Source: Streptomyces sp. A 4/2
GTDB lineage: Bacteria > Actinomycetota > Actinomycetes > Streptomycetales > Streptomycetaceae
Direction of reading: 5' to 3'
NCBI RefSeq assembly: GCF_940670765.1
Contig: NZ_CALNVW010000058.1
Span: forward strand, 1 to 47,458
Length of the DNA stretch: 47,458 bases
Every line of letters begins with the position of its first letter. The first letter of the stretch is position 1. The position numbers and the translations under genes are program-made. The notes beneath the pieces were generated by a model. The model made no database searches and was not told the DNA's origin. It saw nothing but the letters and a program-made list of their open reading frames with translations. Positions 34,614 to 45,178 of this stretch are shown one piece after another.

Positions 34614-35864
34614 ATGAGTACCGCCACCGCGTCGGCACCCGGCGAGACGCGCAACAAGCTCGCCCTGGGCGCCCTAGGACTGGGCGCTTTCGTCATCGGC
34701 ACCGCCGAGCTGGTCATCGTCGGCGTCCTCAATCTCATCGCCGACGATCTGGACGTCTCACTGAGCACGGCGGGCCTGCTGGTCACCGCCTACGCGCTCG
34801 GCATCTCCATCGGCGGCCCGATCGTCACGGCGGCGACCATCAAGGTGTCGCGCCACACCCTCCTGTGCGCAGCGCTCGCCGTCTTCGTCCTCGGCAACCT
34901 CGCCGCGGTCTTCGCCGGGCTCTTCGGCCTGCTGGTCGTCGCGCGCGTACTCTGCGGTGCCCTGCACGGCCTGTTCCTGGGCGCGGCCTCCGCCGTCGCC
35001 ACGGGTCTGGTCGCGCCCGAGCACCGCGGTCAGGCCGTCGGCCTGGTCTTCGGCGGCATCTCTGTGTCGACGGTGCTCGGTGTGCCGCTCGGTACCCTGC
35101 TGGGCCAGAACCTCGGCTGGCAGGCCACGTTCGCCGGCGTGGCCGTCCTCGGCCTCGCCGCCTTCGTCGTGATCATGATCTGGGTGCCGTCGGTCAGGGG
35201 CAGAGGTTCGGGCGGCCTGGCCTCCCAGGCCCAGCACGCCTTCCACCCCCGGGTGTTGGCCATGCTGGGTTCCGAAGTGCTGCTCATGGGATCGCAGTTC
35301 ATCGCCTTCACGTATCTGGCGGCGTTCTTGGAGGACGTCACCGGCATCAAGGGCGCCATGGTGAGCGTCTTCCTGATGATCTTCGGTGTGTTCAGCGCTG
35401 TCGGCACCTTCGCGGGCGGGCGCCTCGCCGACATCAACGCCTCGCGGACCCTGCTCGTCGGCAACGGCGTACTCATCGTGGGTCTGCTCGGCCTGTACTT
35501 CTTCCGCGACAGCCCGCCGCTGGTCGGTGTGGCCCTGGCGCTCTGGGGCATCGTCGGTTTCGGTGTCACCCCGGCGCTCCAGCTGCGCGTCATCTCGCTG
35601 GCCGGGGAGGGCGCCGATCTCGCCGCCACCCTGGGCGCGTCCGCCGCGAACGTGGGTGTCGCCTCCGGCGCCGCGATCGGCGGCTGGGCCCTGACCGCCT
35701 TCGGCATCGACGACGTCCCGCTGATCGCACTGGTCTTCGCCGTCATCGCGCTGCCCGTGGTCTGGGCCACCCGGTTCCTCAAGGTGCCTGGCGTCCAGGC
35801 CCCGGCGGCCGGCTCCGCGCCGGCTGCCGCGAGCGACAACACACCCGTCTCCACCGGAGGCTGA
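34614..35864 (+). CDS. MFS exporter, DHA1 family
   Basis: 416 residues from ATG 34614, with AAGGAG 10 nt upstream. Twelve transmembrane helices are expected. ALGLGAFVIGTAELVIVGVL at the N-terminus and ARVLCGALHGLFLGAASAVA are typical of the AraJ/YdhP/NepI-like DHA1 group. A polar Ala/Pro-rich tail ends the protein. It is the last gene before a strong terminator and presumably exports the product, or a toxic substrate, of the upstream enzymes. Confidence 0.88.
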   Translation: MSTATASAPGETRNKLALGALGLGAFVIGTAELVIVGVLNLIADDLDVSLSTAGLLVTAYALGISIGGPIVTAATIKVSRHTLLCAALAVFVLGNLAAVFAGLFGLLVVARVLCGALHGLFLGAASAVATGLVAPEHRGQAVGLVFGGISVSTVLGVPLGTLLGQNLGWQATFAGVAVLGLAAFVVIMIWVPSVRGRGSGGLASQAQHAFHPRVLAMLGSEVLLMGSQFIAFTYLAAFLEDVTGIKGAMVSVFLMIFGVFSAVGTFAGGRLADINASRTLLVGNGVLIVGLLGLYFFRDSPPLVGVALALWGIVGFGVTPALQLRVISLAGEGADLAATLGASAANVGVASGAAIGGWALTAFGIDDVPLIALVFAVIALPVVWATRFLKVPGVQAPAAGSAPAAASDNTPVSTGG

Positions 35865-35874
35865 CCTTCGGGAC

Positions 35875-35922
35875 CGAAGCCCGTTGCCGCAGCGCCTCAG
35901 GGCGCCGCGGCAACGGGCTTCG
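35875..35922 (+). terminator. Strong terminator after the exporter gene
   Basis: A perfect 16-bp outer stem (CGAAGCCCGTTGCCGC / GCGGCAACGGGCTTCG) encloses a smaller GCGCC/GGCGC stem. It starts 10 bp after the exporter stop. It also lies at the 3' end of the minus-strand operon, so it may work both ways. Confidence 0.82.
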
Positions 35923-36154
35923 TCGTTCGGACACCGCTCAACCGGGCCACCGGGAACGGCAGGCCGAGGGGGAACCGAAGGACAGGGGCGAGCCGGTTGA
36001 TGCTCTCCGAGTCGAACGGGACGACCCACAACTGGTCCTTCTTCCAGAGCAGGCCGTCCGCGGACGTCGGTACGTGCGGACTTCGGTACGTGATGACGAG
36101 GTTCCGCTCGGCAGGAAGGCCTTCGCTCCGGCCCCGGGAGGCGGCCGGTCCCGG
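35897..36154 (-). pseudogene. Coding-like gene remnant without a start
   Basis: A frame of 85 codons runs from the in-frame stop at 36155-36157 to a stop at 35897-35899. It has strongly GC-biased third positions and protein-like content (NLVITYRSPHVPTSADGL, LWKKDQLWVVPFDSESI, LAPVLRFPLGLPFPVARLSG). No ATG or GTG precedes these blocks in frame. The end overlaps the terminator hairpin. I do not recognise the family. It is best read as the C-terminal remnant of a lost gene, downstream of the antiporter gene on the same strand. Confidence 0.4.
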
Positions 36155-36162
36155 TCACGACA

Positions 36163-37410
36163 TCATTCGGATGCCGCGCCCGTGGGCTCCGGCTCGGCCG
36201 GCCGGGGTGCCAGGGGCCGCCGTCCGGGACTCGCGGCGGGGTACTCCTTGCCGCGCCACAGGAAGATCCGCTGGGCGATCGGCTCCGTGAAACGGGCCGC
36301 AAGGGGACCCATGACGACGAGGAGCAGAACGTACGCGGTGGCCAACGGCCCCAGAGAGGGATCCACGGCACCGGCGGAGACCGCGAGCCCGGCGATCACG
36401 ATGGAGAACTCGCCCCGCGCGACCAGGGCGCCGCCGGCCCGCCACCGCCCCCGCTCCGCAATGCCTCCGCGCTTCGCGGCCCAGTACCCGGTTCCGATCT
36501 TCGTCAGGGCGGTGAGCACCGCCAACGCGAGTGCGGGCAGCAGCACCGACGGGATGGTGCTGGGATCGGTGCTCAGACCGAAGAACACGAAGAACACGGC
36601 GGCGAAGAGATCCCGTAGCGGCATCAGCAGGTGATGGGTGTTCTCGGCCACCTCGCCCGACAGGGCGATACCCACGAGGAACGCCCCCACCGCCGCCGAC
36701 ACCTGCAGCTGCTGGGCCACACCGGAGACGAGCAGCGTCGTGCCCAGGACGACGAGCAACAGCTTCTCCGGGTCGTCGCTGGACACGAAGCGCGAGATGA
36801 CCCGCCCGTAGCGCACCGCGACGAGCAGGACAGTACTGACCGCCGCGAGTGCGATGCCCAGGGTCACACCCCCTGCCAGCCAGCCCGAACCGGCCAGCAC
36901 CGCGGTCAGGATCGGCAGGTAGAGCGCCATGGCCAGGTCTTCGAGCACGAGGATGCCGAGGACGACCGGGCTCTCCCGATTGCCGAGCCGGCCCAGGTCG
37001 CCGAGCACCTTCGCGATGACGCCGGACGACGAGACCCAGGTGACGCCCGCGAGCACCACGGCGGCCACCGGCCCCCAGCCGAGCAGCAGAGCCGCGGCGG
37101 CTCCGGGGACCGCGTTGAGCACGAAGTCGACCGCTCCCGCCGGGGCCTGGGTCTTGAGGTGACCGACGAGATCGCCCGCCGTGTACTCCAGACCGAGCAT
37201 CAGGAGCAGCAGCACCACACCGATCTCGGCACCGACCTCGATGAACTCCTCGCTGCCGCCCAGCGGGACGATGCCGCCGGCGCCGAACAGCAGTCCCGCC
37301 AGCAGATAGAGCGGGATCGGAGAGAACCTGAGGCGTACGGCGAAGCGGCCGAGCAGGCCGAGCACCAGCACGATCGCCCCGAACTCGATCAGAAAGACCG
37401 CGGAGTGCAC
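36163..37410 (-). CDS. Cation:proton antiporter, CPA2 family (KhtU/KefB-like)
   Basis: 415 residues from GTG 37410, 4 bp after the stop of the TrkA-C gene. Twelve to thirteen helices; GLLFGAGGIVPLGGSEEF, LLLLMLGLEYTAGDL and ILVLEDLAMALYLPIL are CPA2 landmarks, and the ED pair in helix 5 binds the exchanged cation. It ends in a short polar tail with no own RCK domain. The preceding gene supplies a separate TrkA-C protein, the KhtTU layout of Bacillus. K+/H+ exchange is therefore likely. Confidence 0.87.
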   Translation of the reverse strand: MHSAVFLIEFGAIVLVLGLLGRFAVRLRFSPIPLYLLAGLLFGAGGIVPLGGSEEFIEVGAEIGVVLLLLMLGLEYTAGDLVGHLKTQAPAGAVDFVLNAVPGAAAALLLGWGPVAAVVLAGVTWVSSSGVIAKVLGDLGRLGNRESPVVLGILVLEDLAMALYLPILTAVLAGSGWLAGGVTLGIALAAVSTVLLVAVRYGRVISRFVSSDDPEKLLLVVLGTTLLVSGVAQQLQVSAAVGAFLVGIALSGEVAENTHHLLMPLRDLFAAVFFVFFGLSTDPSTIPSVLLPALALAVLTALTKIGTGYWAAKRGGIAERGRWRAGGALVARGEFSIVIAGLAVSAGAVDPSLGPLATAYVLLLVVMGPLAARFTEPIAQRIFLWRGKEYPAASPGRRPLAPRPAEPEPTGAASE

Positions 37411-37414
37411 GTGA

Positions 37415-37900
37415 TCAGCCCCGCTCGAGGATCTCGTGGGCGCCGTCCACGCCTTCCCGCGTCCCGATGACGATCACGATGTCGCCCGAGAGCAGGCGGA
37501 AGTCGGGTCCGGGCGAGGGGATCGCGTGGGACCGGCGCATGACAGCGACGATGGAGGCCCCGGTGTCGGTGCGCATCCTCGTCTCTCCCAGGGTGCGCCC
37601 GTTCCAGTACGAGGGGCCGGTGATGGTGACCTGCTCGGCCAACAGTCCGAAGTCGCTGGTGTGCAGCAGGTTCGGGCTGTTGTGACTGGGCAGCAGGGCG
37701 TCGGCGAGGGACAGGGCCTCGGCCCCGGTCAACGGCAGCGAGAGGCCGCAGGAGTCCGGGTCGTCGTCGTGGTGCACGTTCAGGGTGCGGGTGCGGTCGC
37801 GGTGCGCGATCACCGACAGCGTGTCGTGCCGCCGCGTGGTGAGCTCGTACTGCACCCCGATGCCGGGCAACGGGGTGGTCCTCAGACGGGGAGCGGGCAT
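37415..37900 (-). CDS. TrkA-C (RCK_C) regulatory protein, KhtT-like
   Basis: 161 residues from ATG 37900, with GAAGGAGA 4 nt upstream. The N-terminal half (LPGIGVQYELTTRRHDTLSV) matches the KhtT N-domain. The C-terminal half, about residues 85-161, is the TrkA-C fold: FGLLAEQVTITGPSYWNGRT, then GASIVAVMRRSHAIPSPGPD and LLSGDIVIVIGTREGVDGAH. In Bacillus KhtT gates the antiporter KhtU in response to ligand and pH. It lies 19 bp downstream of glgB, so its expression is tied to glycogen genes. Confidence 0.85.
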   Translation of the reverse strand: MPAPRLRTTPLPGIGVQYELTTRRHDTLSVIAHRDRTRTLNVHHDDDPDSCGLSLPLTGAEALSLADALLPSHNSPNLLHTSDFGLLAEQVTITGPSYWNGRTLGETRMRTDTGASIVAVMRRSHAIPSPGPDFRLLSGDIVIVIGTREGVDGAHEILERG

Positions 37901-37919
37901 GGTGTCTCCTTCGGCTGCG

Positions 37920-40099
<2,180 letters not shown>

Positions 40100-40103
<4 letters not shown>

Positions 40104-42187
40104 GACTGAGAAGTCCCGTCCGTGAGAATGTGGGCCACTCGATGGTGCGGATCGAGGCGTACGTAGTTGTCGCGGCCCCAGCGGTAGCTCTCGCCGGACA
40201 GGGCGTCGCGTACCTCGAAGGTCTCCGAGCGCTCCAGGCCGAGGGCGGGCAGATCGACGGTGACCGTCGCCTCGCGCGTTTCGTGCGGGTCGAGATTGAG
40301 CACGACGAGGACCCAGTCGCCCCCGGCGGCACGCTTGGAGAAGCACATCACCGCGTCGTTGTCGGTGCGGTGGAAGCGAAGGTTGCGCAGCTGGTGCAGG
40401 GCCGGATGGGTGCGCCTGATGTCGTTGAGCGCGCGGATCAGGGGGGTCAGGGAGTTGCCCGCGGTCTCCGCGCCCGCCCAGTCGCGAGGACGCAGCTGGA
40501 ACTTCTCGGAGTCCAGGTACTCCTCGCTCCCGGGTCCCATGGGCACGTTCTCGTACAGCTCGTACCCGGCGTACACGCCCCACGCCGGACCGGCCATGGC
40601 GGCGAGTACCGCACGAACCGCGAAGGCCGCCCGGCCGCCGTACTGGAGGTAGGCGTTGAGGATGTCGGGTGTGTTGACGAAGAGATTGGGCCGCAGGTAG
40701 GCCGAGCTCTCCTCGCCGCCGAGGCCGGCCAGTTCGGAGAGATAGCTCTCCACCTCGTCCTTGGAGTTGCGCCAGGTGAAGTACGTGTACGACTGGTGGA
40801 ACCCCGCGCGTGCCAGGGCGTGCAGCATGGCCGGGCGGGTGAACGCCTCGGCGAGGAAGAGGACATCGGGGTCGCTCGCGTGCACCGCTTCGATCAGCCG
40901 TTCCCAGAATGCGACGGGCTTGGTGTGCGGATTGTCGACGCGGAAGATCCGTACGCCGTGGTCCATCCAGTGCCGCAGCACGCGCAGGCACTCCGTGTGC
41001 AGCCCGTCCGGATCGGTGTCGAAGTCGATCGGGTAGATGTCCTGGTACTTCTTCGGCGGGTTCTCGGCGAACGCGATCGAGCCGTCGGCCCGGTGGCGGA
41101 ACCACTCCGGGTGCTGTGCGACCCACGGATGGTCGGGGGAGCACTGGAGGGCGAAGTCCAGGGCCACTTCGAGGCCCAGTTCACCGGCGCGCGCCACGAA
41201 GTGGTCGAAGTCCTCCAGCGTGCCCAGGTCCGGGTGGATCGCGTCGTGTCCGCCCGCGGCCGATCCGATCGCCCAGGGCGATCCGGGATCGTGCGGGCCC
41301 GCTTCGAGCGCGTTGCCGGCGCCCTTGCGGTGGGTGGTGCCGATCGGGTGGACCGGTGGCAGATAGACCACGTCGAAGCCCATGTCCGCCACGGCTTCCA
41401 GCCGCTTGGCCGCGGTCCGCAGCGTGCCCGGCCGCGGTGGCTCCACCACACCGTTCACCGCCCCGGTGACGACGGCCCCCTCGGACCGGGGGAAGAACTC
41501 GTACCACGCGCCGTACAGCGCCCGTTCCCGGTCCACCCGCAGCGGCAGTTCCGGCGAGCGGGTGAGCAGCCTGTGCAGCGGGTGGGCGGCGAGCAGGGCG
41601 GTCACGGGGGAACCGGTGACCGCGGCGAGCCGCCCCTGCGCGTCGAGGCGCTCGTCGCGCAGCATCCCGGCTCCCCAGGCCAGCTGCTCCGCGGCGTCGG
41701 CCGGGGCCGCTCCGGCCGCCTGCTCCAAGAGCAACGCGCCTTCCTCCAGGACCAGTTCGGACTCGGACCCGGCCGGAATCTTGATTTCCGCGACCTGGCA
41801 CCACGTTGCCCAGGGGTCCGTCCACGCTTCCACCCGGTAGGTCCACTCGCCCTCCCGTGCGGCGCTGACCCACGCGGTGTAGCGGTCCGTCCCGGGGGCC
41901 GTGAGGCGCATCGGGATCCGGTCGCCCGCATGGCCGTGGGGGTCGGTGAGCACCACACCGGCGCCGACCGCGTCATGTCCTTCCAGGAAGACGGTGGCCG
42001 AGACCTCGAACTCTTCCCCGGGTACGGCGCGGGCGGGGGTGCGGGCGCCGTCCACCCGGGGCGACACGTCCACGACAGGGATACGGCCCACACCCGGCCC
42101 GGACCCCTGTCGGCCGGTCGGTCCGCCGGTCGGTGGTGCGGCGGTCGGGCGCGACGTCGCATCGCGCTGCATGAGCTTGCCCTCCAT
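40100..42187 (-). CDS. glgE: Alpha-1,4-glucan:maltose-1-phosphate maltosyltransferase GlgE (GH13_3)
   Basis: 695 residues from ATG 42187, with AAGGAGG 10 nt upstream. Landmarks of GlgE: VVDVSPRVDGARTPARAVPG at the N-terminus, YLPPVHPIGTTHRKGAGN, the nucleophile Asp in FRVDNPHTKP, the acid/base Glu in LAEAFTRPAML, and the third acid in FVNTPDILNAYLQ. It transfers maltose from maltose-1-phosphate to growing alpha-glucan. The donor can come from the GlgM-type synthase at 28408-29628. A Pro/Gly/Arg-rich tail of about 35 residues precedes the conserved part. It is coupled to glgB. Confidence 0.95.
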
Positions 42188-42262
42188 AGTGCTCGTGCCT
42201 CCTTGCACCGGGGTGCGGTTGCGGATGATTAGGTGCTCGGTGGTGCGAGCGGTTCGCGTCGG

Positions 42263-43030
42263 TCAGCGCCGGATCGCGGTGGTCCCGTTGCTGACTTCGG
42301 AGATGATCCGGCGGTATCCCGACACCAGCGGATGCTGCGGATACGCCTTGGAGAACACCCGTTCCCCTGCGAGCGACGCCATCTCGGGTGCGTACGGCAG
42401 CACCGTGGTGATGCGGGTGTTGTACGCGGTCTCGACCTTGCCGCGCAGCCGGTCGCCGACGGCACCGTCGGGCGCCATGTTCACGGCAATGCTCATGGCT
42501 CCGAACCCGAGCCGGCTCGCCAGTGCCATCGTCTCCTTGGCACCCGCGAGGTCCAGGCGGTCCGCCCGGGTCACGACGACGAGCGCGTCCGAACTCGCCA
42601 TCGCGGTCACGGTCTCGTTGTTGAACCCCGCGTGCGTGTCGAGCAGCAGAACGTCGAGGGCCAGGGTGTCGATGAGCCGGTCGAAGCCCTCGCGCAGCAG
42701 GCCCACGTCGTAGCCGAGGCCCATGATTTCACTGACCCCCGTGGCCTGGCTCCTGGCCGGAACCAGGAAGAACCCGTCGTGCCCGGCGCTCTGGTCGACG
42801 GCGTACGCCGCCTCCTCGATCTCGCAGTGGCCGATGAGGTAGTCGGTGAGCGAACGCCGCGCGGGGACCACCACGTCGTCGAACATGACGTCCAGAGCAG
42901 GCGTCTGAATGTCGGTATCCACGAGAGCGACCCGCAGGCCCGAGGAGGCCAGCAGCAACCCGAGGTTGGCGGCCGTGCTGGATTTGCCGGTGCCCCCTCG
43001 GTAGGAGTGCACCGTGATGATCTGCGACAT
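42263..43030 (-). CDS. MinD/ParA-type P-loop ATPase
   Basis: 255 residues from ATG 43030 with GGTGGAGA 2 nt upstream. Deviant Walker A YRGGTGKSSTAANLG at residues 9-23, Walker A'-like VALVDTDIQTPAL near 37-49, and Walker B VLLLDTHAGFNN near 130: the usual order, in contrast to the parA of this window. No ParB partner is next to it. It is embedded between a PP2C phosphatase and glgE, so a role in placing or switching the signalling proteins is more likely than DNA partition. Confidence 0.85.
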   Translation of the reverse strand: MSQIITVHSYRGGTGKSSTAANLGLLLASSGLRVALVDTDIQTPALDVMFDDVVVPARRSLTDYLIGHCEIEEAAYAVDQSAGHDGFFLVPARSQATGVSEIMGLGYDVGLLREGFDRLIDTLALDVLLLDTHAGFNNETVTAMASSDALVVVTRADRLDLAGAKETMALASRLGFGAMSIAVNMAPDGAVGDRLRGKVETAYNTRITTVLPYAPEMASLAGERVFSKAYPQHPLVSGYRRIISEVSNGTTAIRR

Positions 43031-43084
43031 ATTCTCCACCTGACGGTTTCTGGGAGTTGGCGCGTCGGCCGGTGATCGGCCCGG

Positions 43085-44344
43085 TCAGTCGGCGCCCCCG
43101 GTCGGTGCCTGCCAGTGCACGGCCAGCATCGTGATGTCGTCGGACTGTTCGGCCAGGCCTACGAAATCGCTGAGCGCGCCGTCCATGTGGTCGAGCAGCT
43201 CCTCGCCGCGCACGCTGGCCTCGGTCAGCTGCTGGACGAGGAAGTCCTCCCCGAAGAAGTGCCCGGTCTCCGAGCGGGCCTCGGTGACCCCGTCGGTGTA
43301 GATGAAGAGTGTGTCCCCGGGGCTGATCTGCGCGTAGCCCAGCGAGAAGGTGCAGTCCGGCATGACGCCCACGACCGGCCCCGTCGGCTGGAGCAGCACC
43401 GGTTCGTGGCCGCTTCCGCTCACGAGGACGGGTGGGTTGTGCCCACCGTTGATGTAGACGAGGTTGCCGGTGACCGGGTCCAGGACGCCGAAGAACATGG
43501 TGGCGAAGTAGCCCTGCTTGATGTGGTTGCGGGTCAGGTAGCTGTTGGTGCCCACGACCGCGTTCAGCAGCGGGGTCGCGCCGACGACCGGGATGGCCCG
43601 CGTGTGCTCGGCTCCGCCGGACTCCTCTCCCATGAGGTCCGCCGCGATGAGGTTCTGGAGGCCGCTCTGCTCCGCGGTGTGTCGCAGCAGCGAGCGGATG
43701 AGGGCCATGAACAGGGCCGCGCCGACCCCCTTGTCGCACACATCGGCCACGACGAGGGCGAGACGGCGCCGGTTGACCAGTTCGAAGACGTCGTAGAAGT
43801 CCCCGGCCACGGTGCGCGCCGGTCTGAAGCGCACCTGGATGTCCCAGTTGTCGGGACTGGGTAGCGAGTCCGGCAGGAACCCCAGCTGGATCTCCCGGCC
43901 TATCTCCAACTCCCGCTCATAGCTGAGCAGTTCGGCGTGTGCGGCGACCTCCTCCATGTTCCGGTTGAGTTCGGCGTGCTGATGGCAGTCGCGCAGCCGT
44001 GCTTCCACCAGGACGGGGTGGAACGGCGGCAGCAGATAGTCGGAGCCCGCGCGCACATGGCCGTCGAGGAGGTGCAGGTCGTGCTCCGCGTACGCCACCA
44101 CGGTGGGCTGCTGCCCCTCGTCCGCCAGCCTTCGGGCCACCGACCTGACGGTGTGGGGCGACAGCGTCGCGTTCGCGAGCAGAGCGGTCACCGCCGGCAT
44201 CCGACCGCGCGACGCCGCGAGTACATCGCCCGGTGTGCAGGTGTGCGTCTCGGCACCCACGGCGTCCAGTGCCTTGGACAGCCCTGCTGGAACGTCCCGC
44301 CGCTCGTCCAGTATCAGCACTCTCGTCTGCGCGATCTCCGTCAC
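43085..44344 (-). CDS. Receiver-like PP2C (SpoIIE/RsbU) phosphatase
   Basis: 419 residues from GTG 44344, 2 bp after the kinase stop, with GGAG in the end of that gene. The N-terminal 125 residues resemble a response-regulator receiver (RVLILDERRDVPAGLSKALD, then VVAYAEHDLHLLDGHVRAGS and YLLPPFHPVLVEARL). A coiled helix follows, then the PP2C core: RPARTVAGDFYDVFEL, VVADVCDKGVGAALFMALIR, YINGGHNPPVL, LFIYTDGVTEAR, SDDITMLAVHW. Such enzymes dephosphorylate the STAS antagonist and so release a sigma factor or other target. Confidence 0.9.
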   Translation of the reverse strand: MTEIAQTRVLILDERRDVPAGLSKALDAVGAETHTCTPGDVLAASRGRMPAVTALLANATLSPHTVRSVARRLADEGQQPTVVAYAEHDLHLLDGHVRAGSDYLLPPFHPVLVEARLRDCHQHAELNRNMEEVAAHAELLSYERELEIGREIQLGFLPDSLPSPDNWDIQVRFRPARTVAGDFYDVFELVNRRRLALVVADVCDKGVGAALFMALIRSLLRHTAEQSGLQNLIAADLMGEESGGAEHTRAIPVVGATPLLNAVVGTNSYLTRNHIKQGYFATMFFGVLDPVTGNLVYINGGHNPPVLVSGSGHEPVLLQPTGPVVGVMPDCTFSLGYAQISPGDTLFIYTDGVTEARSETGHFFGEDFLVQQLTEASVRGEELLDHMDGALSDFVGLAEQSDDITMLAVHWQAPTGGAD

Positions 44345-44346
44345 GT

Positions 44347-44835
44347 CTACTCCACTGCCGGCCGGCGCATCACGAGGGTGCTCACATTGCGCCCCGCGAC
44401 GAGCTCGTACTCGAAGGTGTCCACCGCTGTGAACGCCAGGAAAACGCCCAGGCCGCCGATCTGCCGCTCCGCGAGCGGCACGTCGAGCGCAGGCTCGCGC
44501 ATGCCCTGTCTCGGGTCGAACGCCGGGGCGTCGTCCTGGAAGCGGACCCATACGTCACCCGGGTCGATCCCGCCGTCCACGGTGATCTGGCCCGGCTCAC
44601 CGCGGTATCCGTGCACGACGATGTTCGTGACCAGTTCGTCGGCGGCGAGGCGGAATCGGTACAGCGAACTGTCCGTGAGGCGGGCCTGCTTGCCCAGACC
44701 GAGAACGAATCCGGTCACCGGTTCCAGTGAATCGATCGTCGCGGGAACACAGAGTGCGTTCGCCTTCCCGCACTCGGGCGCCTGCACGATGCCCGCTGCC
44801 CTGCCGGTGCCCCCGGCCTCGAATTCGAACGTCAT
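44347..44835 (-). CDS. RsbW-like serine kinase / anti-sigma ATPase
   Basis: 162 residues from ATG 44835 with GAAGGGA 8 nt upstream. GHKL ATP-binding fold: N box FRLAADELVTNIVVHGY near 61-77, G1 FQDDAPAFDPR, and G2 IGGLGVFLAFTAVD. In partner-switching modules the kinase phosphorylates the STAS protein and can hold a sigma factor inactive. No sigma factor gene is in the window. It lies between the STAS and PP2C genes, so the three form a complete Rsb-type set. Confidence 0.88.
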   Translation of the reverse strand: MTFEFEAGGTGRAAGIVQAPECGKANALCVPATIDSLEPVTGFVLGLGKQARLTDSSLYRFRLAADELVTNIVVHGYRGEPGQITVDGGIDPGDVWVRFQDDAPAFDPRQGMREPALDVPLAERQIGGLGVFLAFTAVDTFEYELVAGRNVSTLVMRRPAVE

Positions 44836-44849
44836 CTCGGTTCGTCCCT

Positions 44850-45161
44850 TCAGGCGTCCACGAGATCGATGCTGTGGTCGAATCCGGCGAGCCGGATGGT
44901 CCGCGCCACCGGCTCGGACGCGCCCACGATGGCGATGCGCACCTCGTCGCCCATCTTCTGGCGGGCGAAGACCAGGGACCGCAGGCCCGCGCTGGACAAG
45001 TAGTCGAGCTGCTCGGCGCGGATGACCAGTTCGACGGCGCCCTCCCCGGCCGCCCGGCCGACCGTCGCGTGGAACTCGCCCGCCGTCGAGGCATCCAGCT
45101 CACCCGTGAGTTGGATGGTGGCGACCTTGTCGTTGATCCTCAGCGTCACGTCGAAAGCCAC
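44850..45161 (-). CDS. STAS-domain anti-sigma factor antagonist
   Basis: 103 residues from GTG 45161, with GAAGGAGA 6 nt upstream. A single STAS domain: ATIQLTGELDASTAGEF, and the phosphoacceptor loop LDYLSSAGLRSLVFARQKMG, in which one of the two Ser is the expected target of the kinase. LAGFDHSIDLVDA ends the protein. It begins 17 bp after glgX and ends 14 bp before the kinase start. Confidence 0.9.
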   Translation of the reverse strand: MAFDVTLRINDKVATIQLTGELDASTAGEFHATVGRAAGEGAVELVIRAEQLDYLSSAGLRSLVFARQKMGDEVRIAIVGASEPVARTIRLAGFDHSIDLVDA

Positions 45162-45178
45162 GATGGTTCTCCTTCCGG

